Positions 17,765 to 26,306 of a stretch of DNA of 64,000 bases are shown here, piece by piece. Source of the stretch: Caulobacter sp. S45 (GTDB lineage: Bacteria > Pseudomonadota > Alphaproteobacteria > Caulobacterales > Caulobacteraceae); assembly GCF_009765965.1 (NCBI RefSeq), contig NZ_LMUL01000014.1:1040337-1104336 (forward strand), written 5' to 3'. The first letter of the stretch is position 1. Each line of letters starts with the position of its first letter. Both the position numbers and the translations under genes were made by a program. The notes beneath the pieces are model-generated. The model ran no database searches and was not told the origin of the DNA. It saw only the letters and a list, made by a program, of their open reading frames with translations.

Positions 17765-19024
17765 TCAGGCGTGAAGGCGCACCGGCAGGCGCTCGTAGCC
17801 GCGCACGAAGCTGGAGTGCACGCGTTTGGGCTCGGCCAGCACCTCCACGTGGGAGAACCGCTTGAGGATCTCCTGCCAGATGACCATCAGCTGGAGTTCG
17901 GCCAGCCGGTTGCCGACGCAGCGGTGGATGCCGAAGCCGAACGACAGGTGCTGGCGTGCCCGAGGCCGCTCGATCCAGTAGTCGTCCGGCCGCTCGATCA
18001 TGCGTTCGTCCCGGTTGCCGGAGACGTACCACATGACCACCTTCTCGCCCTGGCGGATGGTCTTTTCGCCCAGTTCGACGTCACGTTTGGCGATCCGGCG
18101 CATGTGGGCGAGCGGCGTCTGCCAGCGCAGGGTCTCCGACACCATGCCCGGGATCAGCTCGCGGTCGGCCTTCAACCGGTCGTACTGCTCCGGGTTCTGA
18201 TTCAGCGCCAAGACGCTGCCGGATATGGTGTTGCGGGTGGTGTCGTTGCCGCCGACAATCAGCAGCACCAGGTTGCCGAGATACTCCATCCGCGACATGT
18301 CGCGGGTGGAGGGGCCATGGGCGAGCATGGAGATCAGGTCGTTGCGGGGCTCGCCCTTCAGCCGATCCTGCCAGACCTGGGTGAAGTAGTCGACGCACTC
18401 CAGCAGTTCGACCCTGCGGGCCGCCTGGCTCTCCACCACGCCGCTATCCTCCCTGGCGGTGGCGACGTCGGACCAGCGGGTGAGCTTACGGCGATCTTCC
18501 TGGGGGATGTCGAACAGGGTGGCCAGGGTCATGGCCGTCAGCTCGGCCGACACCTTGTCCACCCAGTCGAATTCCTCGCCGATCGGAAGCGCGTCCAGGA
18601 TCGCGCCGGCCCGCTGGCGGATCAGCGGCTCCAGGGTCTGTAGGTTGGGACCGGAGACGACCGGGCTCACCGTCTTGCGCTGGACGTCGTGCTTGGGCGG
18701 GTCCATCGCGATGAACATCGGCAGGCGAAAGTCGTCCTCCGGTTCGGCGATGGTGATGGCCGGTTCGGACGAGAAGGTCTCGTGGTCGGTGTCCACCGCC
18801 ATGATGTCCTGGTAGCGGGTCACCGACCAGTAGGGGCCGAACTCGTGCTCGGGCTGATAGTGCACCGGCGCATCGCGGCGTAGGCGGGCGAAGTAGGGCA
18901 GCTCGTCGCCCGCCGCGAACAGGTAGGGGTCGGCGACGTTGATCTGCTCGATCGGCATGGACCAAGCCCTCGCCTCGGCCTCCGCCCTCGCATCCTTCGT
19001 TGGCGCGCCCTGATCGTCAGCCAT
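17765..19024 (-). CDS. Cytochrome P450, CYP153-like, 419 aa
   Basis: Soluble bacterial class I P450. Seen: PMFIAMDPPKHDVQRKTVSPVV (about residues 105-126), the I-helix GGNDTT (about 260), ETLRW with the ExxR pair, and the haem loop FGFGIHRCVG with ligand C369, then NRLAELQLMVIWQEIL and a C terminus FVRGYERLPVRL. These blocks match the CYP153 group, which hydroxylates terminal carbons of alkanes, fatty acids or terpenes. No ferredoxin or ferredoxin reductase gene is adjacent, although CYP153 operons often carry them. It is a lone minus-strand gene between the sulfolactate-like set and the S10 peptidase. Confidence 0.93.
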   Translation of the reverse strand: MADDQGAPTKDARAEAEARAWSMPIEQINVADPYLFAAGDELPYFARLRRDAPVHYQPEHEFGPYWSVTRYQDIMAVDTDHETFSSEPAITIAEPEDDFRLPMFIAMDPPKHDVQRKTVSPVVSGPNLQTLEPLIRQRAGAILDALPIGEEFDWVDKVSAELTAMTLATLFDIPQEDRRKLTRWSDVATAREDSGVVESQAARRVELLECVDYFTQVWQDRLKGEPRNDLISMLAHGPSTRDMSRMEYLGNLVLLIVGGNDTTRNTISGSVLALNQNPEQYDRLKADRELIPGMVSETLRWQTPLAHMRRIAKRDVELGEKTIRQGEKVVMWYVSGNRDERMIERPDDYWIERPRARQHLSFGFGIHRCVGNRLAELQLMVIWQEILKRFSHVEVLAEPKRVHSSFVRGYERLPVRLHA

Positions 19025-19128
19025 CCTCGCCTCCCTGCGTTTTGCGGCAGGTTGCGCCGAATGCGCGGCGAAAAGAAGCCTTCAGGAGCAGCCCCTTGAA
19101 GGACCGCTCCCAAAGCCGCCCGCGCAGG

Positions 19129-20673
19129 TCAGCGCGCGCCGTACAGCGTCATCACATCGCGCCGGAGCCCAGCCTGGCTGTCGGGGCGCGAGTAGAACAT
19201 GTGGCCGCCCGGATAGACCTTCACCTGCAGACGATCGGGCGCGCCCATGGTCGGGATCTGGGCCACCACCATCTTCGACTCGAAATAGGGGCAGGACAGG
19301 TCGTCGTAACCGTGGACGATCAAGGCCTTCATCTTCGGGTCGATGGCCAGGGCCTGCCTGAGATCGGAGGCCGACTCGATGCTGGTGAACCAGTTCTTCT
19401 CCCAGCGCCGGTTCACCTCGCCGTTCAGCGCCTCGTAATGGGCGTCGACCTTCCAGCCCACCTCGCGGGTGATGAAGTCGACCATGGCCGAGGTCGCCGG
19501 CGCATAGATGCCGTCCAGGATCGGATCGCCGGTGCGCTGCTGCGCCGACCAGGGATAGGGGTCGTAGGCGGTGACGTTGGAGTCGTACCAGCTGCCGAGC
19601 TTGCCCTGGTCGCGGTAGAGGTCGCGCAGGAAGGCGCGGCTGTCGAGCCGGCCGCCCATGTGGCGCACGTCGGTCTCGTCCAGGCCGGTATAGGCCGAGA
19701 CCCGCTTGACCAGCCGGTCGACGGCGGCCTGGTCCTGGCGGCCCTTCAACAGGTCGGTGATGAAATCGGTGCGGGCGTAGGTCTCGACCTCCGACATCTG
19801 ATCGGGCGTCAGCGTCTTGCCCTGGCGCTCGTAGTTGGCGGCGGCCATCGACGGCAGGGTCTCGACCCAAGACATCGGCGACAGGTCCGGGTCGCTGGCG
19901 GTGCGGCCGTCCAGGGCCGGCGACACCATGATCACGCCCGAAACGCCGACGCCCATCTTGGTCTGGAGATAGTGGGTGATCGCCGGCGCGCGATAGCCGC
20001 CATAGCTTTCGCCGACCACATACTTGGGCGAACCCATGCGCCCGTTCTTGGACAGCCAGTCGTAGACGATGCGCGACAGATAGGAGATGTCGGTCTCGAT
20101 GGTGAAGAACTGCTTGTTGGTTTCTTCGGTCTTGACCAGCGAGCGCGAATAGCCGGTGGCGACCGGATCGATGAAGACCAGGTCGGTGAAGTCGAGCCAG
20201 GTGCCGGGGTTGTCGTGCAGCCGCACGGGGTCGGACGGGCTGTCGCCCTGGGCCCCGAACTGGATACGCTTGGGCCCGATAGCGCCCAGGTTCAGATAGA
20301 CCGACGAGGCGCCGGGACCGCCGTTGAAGGCGAAGGTCACCGGCCGGTCCGGATCGCGCGGGCCGTCCAGGGTGTAAGCGGTGAAGACGATCTCGGCGGT
20401 CTTCTTGCCCTCGGCGTCACGCACCGGCAGCGAGCCGACGGTGGCGGTGTAGCTCAAGGTCTTGCCGGCCACATGGGTAACCTGCTTGATGCTCACATCG
20501 GCGGGAAACGGCGCGAAGTCGGTTTTCTCGTCGCCGTCGGGATGCTGCTCGCCTGCCGCCATGGCCGGCTTGCCGCCACCGCCCCGGCCCTGAGCCCCAG
20601 CCAGCGCCGGCTGGACCGCGAACGAAACGATGCTGACGGCCGCCAACAGAGCGGCTTTGGTGGTGTAGCGCAT
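19129..20673 (-). CDS. Exported serine carboxypeptidase-like peptidase (family S10), 514 aa
   Basis: Secreted or periplasmic alpha/beta-hydrolase peptidase. The start is placed at 20673 because the next residues form a signal peptide (MRYTTKAALLAAVSIVSFAVQPALA); an upstream in-frame ATG would put this signal inside the protein. Seen: FNGGPGASSVYLNLGAIGP (S10 oxyanion region), the nucleophile motif GESYGGYRAP, the acid in DDLSCPYF and the catalytic His in GGHMFYSR near the end. A Gly-rich low-complexity linker follows the signal. Bacterial S10 peptidases of this type are about 500 residues. The physiological substrate is unknown; single-gene unit. Confidence 0.92.
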   Translation of the reverse strand: MRYTTKAALLAAVSIVSFAVQPALAGAQGRGGGGKPAMAAGEQHPDGDEKTDFAPFPADVSIKQVTHVAGKTLSYTATVGSLPVRDAEGKKTAEIVFTAYTLDGPRDPDRPVTFAFNGGPGASSVYLNLGAIGPKRIQFGAQGDSPSDPVRLHDNPGTWLDFTDLVFIDPVATGYSRSLVKTEETNKQFFTIETDISYLSRIVYDWLSKNGRMGSPKYVVGESYGGYRAPAITHYLQTKMGVGVSGVIMVSPALDGRTASDPDLSPMSWVETLPSMAAANYERQGKTLTPDQMSEVETYARTDFITDLLKGRQDQAAVDRLVKRVSAYTGLDETDVRHMGGRLDSRAFLRDLYRDQGKLGSWYDSNVTAYDPYPWSAQQRTGDPILDGIYAPATSAMVDFITREVGWKVDAHYEALNGEVNRRWEKNWFTSIESASDLRQALAIDPKMKALIVHGYDDLSCPYFESKMVVAQIPTMGAPDRLQVKVYPGGHMFYSRPDSQAGLRRDVMTLYGAR

Positions 20674-20864
20674 GGACTGCCCCCGGATCGGTCTAGCCGA
20701 CCTTGGTAGATCAGCCAGCGGCGACTGCAAAGCCGCATCGCGCGACGGGCCCCACGGCCGCTCCGCAGGGTTTGCATCCACGACCCAGGCAGACGTTCAG
20801 ACCCAGGAATGCGTCAAGTTCTCGGCAGCGAGCTACGCCAACTTCTAGCGTAAAGCGCGGATTT

Positions 20865-21293
20865 ATGCGAAATCGAGAGCCGGTTTCGTACAATATTGTA
20901 CGGGCTTGCCCGCGCACCCTTGCGCCAAAATCAGCAGAGAAGCTCGATATTTCAAATGACCCCAGTTTTGCGGACCGCCTGAAAACTGCGGCGGCGGCCA
21001 AGAAGACCCGGCTCGAAAAATTTCAGCCCAAGGCCACGATTGTCGATCCCGCGTTCGACAGCCGCAAAGCTCAGCAGGCGCTCGAACTGGAAAACGTCCG
21101 CACCGAAAGGGCGGATCAGCGCAAGACCGCGTTGCAGGCGCGCGCGGACGCCATCAGGGCGGCGGCGGCCCTGGTCGCCAAAACCGAACACGAAGCGCTG
21201 GAAGCCAAGCGCCTGGACCGCAAGGTCCGCAAGACCGCCCGCCGGCAGGATCGGCGCGATACGCTCTCGGTCTATACCCGCCGCGCCGAGTGA
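20865..21293 (+). CDS. DUF6481-like small charged protein, 142 aa
   Basis: Alanine/lysine/arginine-rich, mostly helical protein. The block FADRLKTAAAAKKTRLEKF followed by long charged helices ending in KVRKTARRQDRRD resembles the alphaproteobacterial DUF6481 family; the function is unknown. The start is uncertain. ATG 20865 is the nearest in-frame ATG upstream of the conserved part, but the residues in front of LDISNDPSFADR do not look family-like, so a non-ATG start nearer 20945 is possible. The frame also runs upstream to 20703, which is unlikely to be coding. Confidence 0.6.
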   Translation: MRNREPVSYNIVRACPRTLAPKSAEKLDISNDPSFADRLKTAAAAKKTRLEKFQPKATIVDPAFDSRKAQQALELENVRTERADQRKTALQARADAIRAAAALVAKTEHEALEAKRLDRKVRKTARRQDRRDTLSVYTRRAE

Positions 21294-21303
21294 GCGCGCG
21301 AAC

Positions 21304-21540
21304 CTAGCCGACGCCGATGACACGGCAGCGCGCCGCCCAGTCCGCGCCGCACTTCAGCACGTCCAGGACCACGAGGTCGTGCAGCATGGCGGCCCTCACG
21401 ATGGTGAAGAGGTCGCCAAGGCGCGGGACAGGATCGTTGCTGGAGCGGATCGTGATTTCGCGCAGCGCCGCCAAACGTTCATCGCAGATTTCGTAGCCGA
21501 CGCTGCTGAAGACGGGCGCGGGCGCAGGACTAGCCGACAT
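21304..21540 (-). CDS. Small hypothetical protein coupled to sigma-like gene, 78 aa
   Basis: No family recognised. The start ATG at 21540 lies inside the end of the upstream sigma-like gene (ATGTCGGCTAG carries both this start and that stop, 11-base overlap), so translation is probably coupled. The chain has FSSVGYEICDERLAALREITIRSSNDP, a helical core with two further cysteines and LVVLDVLKCGADW. A role as a partner of the sigma-like protein is possible from the coupling only. Confidence 0.55.
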   Translation of the reverse strand: MSASPAPAPVFSSVGYEICDERLAALREITIRSSNDPVPRLGDLFTIVRAAMLHDLVVLDVLKCGADWAARCRVIGVG

Positions 21541-21859
21541 CGGCCAGTCCTCCCGCGGCCCGCAATTGCTGGTCACGCTTTTGCGTGCGGCCAAGTTGGG
21601 TGACGGCGGCGCTCCTGAAGCGCCGATTGTCCCGGTCCCGCTCCACGGAGTGGAAGGAGCGCCGGAGCAGGTTGTGGAGCCAGGCCCGCGTGCTCAGATC
21701 GCCCTTCGGCGCGTGGCTGGGGTCCATGGCGGCCAGCAGGGTCCGGCCCAGCAGGGCGTGGGCTTCGGCCTCGTCGTGGGTCAGGGCGTTGGCCCAATCG
21801 AGCAGGCTGGGCTCGAGCGCCAGGATTTCGCTACGGCGGTCGTCGGATACAGTGGTCAT
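21530..21859 (-). CDS. ECF sigma factor-like protein with region 2 only, 109 aa
   Basis: The N-terminal part (LLDWANALTHDEAEAHALLGRTLLAAM...AWLHNLLRRSFHSVERDRDNRR) follows the helix pattern of ECF sigma region 2 (DEAEDLVQETLLRA and WLxxIxRNxxxxxxR). The protein stops after about 109 residues without region 4, the -35 binding domain. Either it is a truncated sigma factor or a region-2-only relative acting on RNA polymerase or an anti-sigma factor. ATG 21859 is well placed. It overlaps the 78-residue gene downstream. Confidence 0.55.
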   Translation of the reverse strand: MTTVSDDRRSEILALEPSLLDWANALTHDEAEAHALLGRTLLAAMDPSHAPKGDLSTRAWLHNLLRRSFHSVERDRDNRRFRSAAVTQLGRTQKRDQQLRAAGGLADVG

Positions 21860-22025
21860 GCAACTCTTTCCAGACCGGTAGGCCAGCCTTGGACAGCAGG
21901 ACAGGCCAACCGTTCAGCGCAAAAAGGCGCGGTGAAAGGTCAGGTTACCACATTCCCAGACGACGGTCTGGAAAACCTTTGGTCGATTTAAAGCAGGTGA
22001 GAATCAAGGATTAAATATTCAAGCC

Positions 22026-22241
22026 TCATTGGACCTGAAAAATCTTTGGAAATTGAAGTTTTGCGGCTTCGAGGAAGGCTCCGATCTGCCGCATAGCGTC
22101 CGAACTCAGGATGACAACAAGCGGTTGATCATTTGCATCGACGATGCTGATGCTCATCTCCGAAGAGAGCGGCGCCATATCGTCATAGGCCAACTCGATC
22201 TCGTGCAGCAGTTCAGCCGGCCCGTATTCCGGGATATCCAT
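22026..22241 (-). CDS. Small hypothetical protein, 71 aa
   Basis: Acidic protein without known family: MDIPEYGPAELLHEIELAYDDM, a strand-like MSISIVDANDQPLVVILSS and a C-terminal helix MRQIGAFLEAAKL. It follows the 81-residue gene by 9 bases on the same strand, so the two are likely co-transcribed. Base composition is less GC-rich than the window average. Confidence 0.5.
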   Translation of the reverse strand: MDIPEYGPAELLHEIELAYDDMAPLSSEMSISIVDANDQPLVVILSSDAMRQIGAFLEAAKLQFPKIFQVQ

Positions 22242-22250
22242 ATGGCCTCC

Positions 22251-22496
22251 CTAGACCGACTTGAAGTCCGCACCTTCCGTATCGGGCTTGATCAAGGCGA
22301 TCTTGATCTCTTCCCCCGACTCCAGCTTCAGATAACCGACCGCACCGTCTTCGACCGAACTTGCGTCCCCGTCGAGGCTGCCGCTGACCGTGGTGCGATC
22401 CCGCTCCTGAAAGGTGTCCAGGCTGTAGCTCACAGCAAACTGGGCGTCCTCGGTACGCAAAGCGCCCTCGCCTCGCGAGGACCCGAGTAGCTTCAT
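22251..22496 (-). CDS. Small beta-rich hypothetical protein A, 81 aa
   Basis: Start at ATG 22496, with GAGGTGG about 10 bases upstream, preferred over an ATG at 22523. The pattern GEGAL...FAVSYSLDTF...SGSLDG...GYLKLESGEEIKIALIKPDTEGADF predicts alternating strands of a small beta sandwich or barrel. It aligns with the protein at 23144-23416 (GEGSL...VTYSI...GSVTG...ASLTIETGAAISVMF...GSDTAYF), so the two are paralogues. Function unknown. Confidence 0.6.
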   Translation of the reverse strand: MKLLGSSRGEGALRTEDAQFAVSYSLDTFQERDRTTVSGSLDGDASSVEDGAVGYLKLESGEEIKIALIKPDTEGADFKSV

Positions 22497-22523
22497 CGAG
22501 CCACCACCTCTACGCGACATCAT

Positions 22524-22941
22524 TTATTCCGCTCCGGTGCTGATCAAAAAGAAAGGACGCCCCGCACCGTGACCATATTGAGAAATAAGCTAGATGGCCG
22601 TCGCGCAGCAGAATTGTACCCCTGTGATATGGGGATCGATCCCAACTGCCGCTAGTGACCCCAGGCAAGGCCTTTCGAATTCCCGATGTCCGCAAAAAAA
22701 TTGCGCTCGATGAGCCGAAAAGATCGGCTATTGCAAATATCCGCCACAGATGGCATATAGCCGAAATCAATCCGACCTTAGTTCGGCTTCTGCCAAGGGC
22801 TCATAGAGCCAAGCAGCTTTCTACCGAGACTTCATGAAGATTGATCGCGGTGCGGTTTTCCCACTGTGATCTTACATGTGCGCGCGATTTCATCGACGCG
22901 CCTCGTCACGCCAAAAGCGTCGACGACCATCTTGGACCTAA
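22524..22941. other. Gene-poor 418-base stretch of lower GC
   Basis: No supported gene. An 86-codon minus-strand frame (22510-22770) overlaps the start region of the beta-rich gene and has no family character. Composition is more AT-rich than the surroundings. Confidence 0.4.
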
Positions 22942-23109
22942 ATGAACATCCATATTGAATCCACCCGCAAGGCGCTCTCGCGCCCCTCCTTCTCCTCCTT
23001 CGATCAACGTCGCGATCAAACCCAGCTCCGGCCGCCGGAATCCCGCAACCTGGGCCCAAGCCTGAGCCGTGAAGAACTCCGTCAGCTCGTGGCCGAGATG
23101 CTTGGATAA
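22942..23109 (+). CDS. Possible small protein, 55 aa
   Basis: Short open frame ATG 22942 to TAA 23107-23109, MNIHIESTRKALSRPSFSS at the start and LSREELRQLVAEMLG at the end. The amphipathic C-terminal helix and helical-cap spacing look protein-like, while the middle is Arg/Gln/Pro-rich and probably disordered. No ribosome-binding site of note. It lies between the two paralogous beta-rich genes on the opposite strand. Confidence 0.4.
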   Translation: MNIHIESTRKALSRPSFSSFDQRRDQTQLRPPESRNLGPSLSREELRQLVAEMLG

Positions 23110-23143
23110 GCGGTGAAGGCGCCCGCGCCGGACGCCCGTCCGG

Positions 23144-23416
23144 CTATCGGCGGGTAATCTCGAAATAGGCCGTGTCGCTTCCGCGCGTATAACCGACGAA
23201 CATCACGGAAATGGCGGCGCCTGTCTCTATGGTCAGGCTCGCCAGTCCGCTCGAGAAGGCCGCGTGCATATGCTCTATGGCGCCGGTGACCGAGCCTTTT
23301 CCGCTCTTCATCGCGTCGGTCGAGGTGATGCTGTAGGTGACGGGCTGGGCGATCCTCGCACAGCTCAGCGAGCCTTCGCCAACCAGCGGAATCAGGGGCT
23401 TACGAAATCTGATCAT
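23144..23416 (-). CDS. Small beta-rich hypothetical protein B, 90 aa
   Basis: Paralogue of the protein at 22251-22496. MIRFRKPLIPLVGEGSL begins the shared core, followed by VTYSITS, GKGSVTGAIEH, GLASLTIETGAAISVMFVGYT and GSDTAYFEIT. An AGAGG ribosome-binding site sits 6 bases before ATG 23416. No signal peptide or membrane segment. The predicted fold is all-beta; the function is not known. Confidence 0.6.
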   Translation of the reverse strand: MIRFRKPLIPLVGEGSLSCARIAQPVTYSITSTDAMKSGKGSVTGAIEHMHAAFSSGLASLTIETGAAISVMFVGYTRGSDTAYFEITRR

Positions 23417-23594
23417 AAGCCTCTAACGCTCAAGCTTGCAAAACGATGCGTCCATTAGGAGCATCAGGCAGGTGGGGAAGCTCGAAAAATCCGTTTCGCC
23501 CGACGCTCGCCATTGAATAAATCGCGGCCGAGCGCCTAGGCTTCTCCCGTCACGGCGCGGCCATATAGGCCGAACGCCCCGCCCGGAGACCGCC

Positions 23595-23966
23595 ATGTCC
23601 ACACTATTGAACCTGTTGTGGTTTGTTCTGGGCGGCTGGATTTCGGGGCTGCTTTGGCTGCTGGCGAGCGTGATCCTGGCGATCACCATCATCGGCCTGC
23701 CCTGGGTTCCCGCCACCCTGAGGCTGGCGTCGTTCTCGGCGTGGCCGTTCGGTCGGGCAGTCGTTTCCCGCTACCATGGGCAAGAGGTCAGCCTGCTGCT
23801 CAACATCGTCTGGTTCGTGTTCGCCGGCTGGTGGCTGGCGCTGCACCATCTCGTGCTGGCGGTACTGCTGGTGGTGACGCTGATTGGCATCCCCTTCGCC
23901 ATCCAGCACGTGAAGCTCGCCCTGATCTCCCTGGCCCCGGTCGGTAAGACGGTGATCGAGGTCTAG
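23595..23966 (+). CDS. YccF-domain inner-membrane protein, 123 aa
   Basis: Small integral membrane protein of the YccF/DUF307 family. It consists of two tandem repeats of the family unit: LLNLLWFVLGGWISGLLWLL...TIIGLPW (about 4-37) and LLNIVWFVFAGWWLALHHLV...TLIGIPFAIQHVKLA (about 65-107), each with two hydrophobic segments ending in the IGxP motif. Full length for the family. The function of YccF is not established. A GGAGACC ribosome-binding site precedes ATG 23595. Confidence 0.9.
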   Translation: MSTLLNLLWFVLGGWISGLLWLLASVILAITIIGLPWVPATLRLASFSAWPFGRAVVSRYHGQEVSLLLNIVWFVFAGWWLALHHLVLAVLLVVTLIGIPFAIQHVKLALISLAPVGKTVIEV

Positions 23967-24380
23967 GCCTCAAATCGCCCCAACCCAACGCCGACAGGCC
24001 ACGACGTCAGGCGCAACCGCCATCGGACGGTTGAACGGACGCCCCGACGCAACCCTTACGTGACAAACTGCAGCAGCCAGCCGCAGCCGGACCTTCGGTA
24101 GTCCATTGCTTAACGGGATTGCATCAAACCGCCACAAGGGACGTTCACCTCAAAAATGGAGGTGAGGCGCGGAATTCGGATCGAGTGGGTTTCAATGGCG
24201 CGACCGTACGTCTGGTAGCGCTCTCATGACGGATATGGGAACTGCTCAGCCGAAAGGATAGGAAGGGAACCGCCACACAACCGTAGACTGCAATGGCCCC
24301 AATATTGCCTAATGATTGGAAACTGCACTGTAAGTCCGGCTCAAAAAGGGACCGGCCCAGCGAAGTAGCTCGAGGCATAG
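23967..24380. other. 414-base intergenic stretch
   Basis: No gene, tRNA or strong hairpin was found. It probably carries the promoter of the hybrid kinase gene; no promoter motif was recognised with confidence. Confidence 0.4.
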
Positions 24381-26219
24381 ATGAGTACTGCACCCAGCGT
24401 CTTCGCTATCCCGCCCGCCCTGGAGGTGGGTGTCGAGCCCCCGAACGCTTATCAGATCACGCTCAAGAGCATGATCACCAGTTGGTGGATCCTCTATTTG
24501 TCCTGGGCGGCCGCAGGCGTCATCGTCGCCCTGCTTGGCTTTCCCATTTTAGGAATCGCATCCGCCACGGTCGGCCTAGGGGTCGACACCCGCCTGCAGC
24601 ACATCCTGCGGCGGCGGCTGCTTCGTGTCGATCAGATCGATCCGGAAACGGGCGTACGCCGCCTCGGTTGGATCGTTCTGCTCAGATTTTCCTTAGGCGT
24701 GGTCGGCCCGTTGGGCGCGGCCCTGCTGCATCCAAGCGTGGAGACCATCGCGGTCCTGCTGCTGATGCAGGGCTGGTCGATCTGCGTGGCGATGGTCCAG
24801 TTCATCGCGGCGCCTCGACTGTTCCGCCGGGCGATGTTCCCGCTGGTGGCCGCGATCGCCAGCGGCCTGGCCCCGTTCTACGGCTCCGCCCACGGCGTGG
24901 CGATGCTGGCCGCCTTGGGCATGCTCGCCTGTATCGTCGTGCTGATCGCCTACGAGACCCAGAAGCTATGGCTGAGCTGGGCCGCCGCATGCGGCCAGAA
25001 CGCGAACCTGCTCGCTGATCTCGCGCGCGCGCGGGACGAGGCGGTCCGGGAACGGGAAATCGCAGAGCACGCCCGCGAGAAGGCCAAGGTCGCCGATCAG
25101 GCCAAGTCCGAATTCCTCACCACCATGAGCCACGAAATCCGCACGCCCTTGAATGGGGTTCTGGGCATGGTGCAGGCGATGGCGGCCGGGGAAATGACCG
25201 ACATCCAGCGCGGCCGGCTGGAGGTGATCCGCCAGTCCGGTCAAACGCTGTTGGCGCTGCTGAACGATATCCTCGACCTTTCCAAGATCGAGGCCGGCAG
25301 GCTCGAGCTTGAAGAAGACATCTTCGACCTGGAAACCCTGGCGCGGGGCGCCCACGCCGCCTTCACCGCGATGGCCGAGCGCAAGGGCCTGGACTTCAGC
25401 CTGATCGTCCAACCGTCCGCCAGGGGCTTCTTCCGGGGCGACTCCACGCGCATCCGGCAGATCATGTACAACCTGATCTCCAACGCGGTGAAGTTCACCG
25501 AAGCGGGAAGCGTGTATATCGAGATCACGCGGCAGACGGACGGCGTCAGGATCGCGGTCCACGATACGGGCCTCGGCGTCCCCGACGACAAGATGGCCGC
25601 CCTGTTCGAGAAGTTCGTCCAACTCGACGGCTCCACCACGCGCAAGATCGGCGGCACCGGCCTGGGCCTGGCGATCTCGCAGGAATTCGCTCAGTTGATG
25701 GGCGGCCGGATCGAGGTCTCCAGCCGCGTCGGCCAAGGCAGCGTCTTCACCGCCGTCCTGCCGCTGATGGAAGCGCCGCGACCGGAGGCCCGTGCGCCGG
25801 AAAAGAACGTCGACGTCCAACCCTCGCCGCAGAACCACAACCTCCAGGTCCTGGTGGCCGAGGACAATGCGGTGAACCAGCTCGTCATCCGCACCCTGCT
25901 GCTTCAGGTCGGCGCGGAGGTCCACATCGTCGACAATGGCCAGCGCGCGGTTCAGGCCTGGGAAGAGAGCGCCTGGGACATCATCCTGATGGACGTGCAG
26001 ATGCCGGTCATGGATGGGCCGAGCGCGACAGCGGCCATCCGCGAACGCGAGCTTCGCTCCGGCCGACGACGAACGCCCATCATCGCCCTGACCGCCAACG
26101 CCATGGCGCATCAGCAGGCGGCATACCGAGCGGCGGGCATGGACGGCGTGGTCACCAAGCCGATCGATGTCGAGAACCTGTTTTCCGCCATCGACAAGGT
26201 GCTCGACAGCGTCGGTTAA
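24381..26219 (+). CDS. Hybrid sensor histidine kinase with receiver domain, 612 aa
   Basis: Membrane-bound hybrid kinase. Hydrophobic segments between residues 30 and 195 (about five or six) form the membrane input region. A short coiled coil (about 210-240, REREIAEHAREKAKVADQAK) precedes HisKA with FLTTMSHEIRTPLNG (phospho-acceptor H251). The HATPase domain shows NLISNAVKF, DTGLGVPDDK and GGTGLGLAIS. The C-terminal receiver (about 490-608) has EDN, acceptor D538 in LMDVQMPVMDG and a Lys in VTKPID. No Hpt domain is present, so phosphate must go to a separate phosphotransfer protein. The sensed signal is unknown; no partner regulator is adjacent. Confidence 0.94.
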   Translation: MSTAPSVFAIPPALEVGVEPPNAYQITLKSMITSWWILYLSWAAAGVIVALLGFPILGIASATVGLGVDTRLQHILRRRLLRVDQIDPETGVRRLGWIVLLRFSLGVVGPLGAALLHPSVETIAVLLLMQGWSICVAMVQFIAAPRLFRRAMFPLVAAIASGLAPFYGSAHGVAMLAALGMLACIVVLIAYETQKLWLSWAAACGQNANLLADLARARDEAVREREIAEHAREKAKVADQAKSEFLTTMSHEIRTPLNGVLGMVQAMAAGEMTDIQRGRLEVIRQSGQTLLALLNDILDLSKIEAGRLELEEDIFDLETLARGAHAAFTAMAERKGLDFSLIVQPSARGFFRGDSTRIRQIMYNLISNAVKFTEAGSVYIEITRQTDGVRIAVHDTGLGVPDDKMAALFEKFVQLDGSTTRKIGGTGLGLAISQEFAQLMGGRIEVSSRVGQGSVFTAVLPLMEAPRPEARAPEKNVDVQPSPQNHNLQVLVAEDNAVNQLVIRTLLLQVGAEVHIVDNGQRAVQAWEESAWDIILMDVQMPVMDGPSATAAIRERELRSGRRRTPIIALTANAMAHQQAAYRAAGMDGVVTKPIDVENLFSAIDKVLDSVG

Positions 26220-26247
26220 CGGCGAGGGATGCTCCCAGCCAGCGCAA

Positions 26248-26280
26248 GAGGCTGGAACCCCGGTCGGGCGCTCCAGCCTC
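26248..26280. terminator. Inverted repeat between convergent kinase and SDR genes
   Basis: GAGGCTGGA (26248-26256) and TCCAGCCTC (26272-26280) form a 9-base perfect stem with a 15-base loop, between two converging genes. Without a T tract it is only a candidate bidirectional terminator. Confidence 0.45.
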
Positions 26281-26306
26281 CTGCGACATGTCGCGGCTAG
26301 GGCAGC

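Noticed and set aside
22510-22770. 86-codon minus-strand frame upstream of the beta-rich gene A
   Set aside because: Overlaps that gene's ribosome-binding site and start; no family character.
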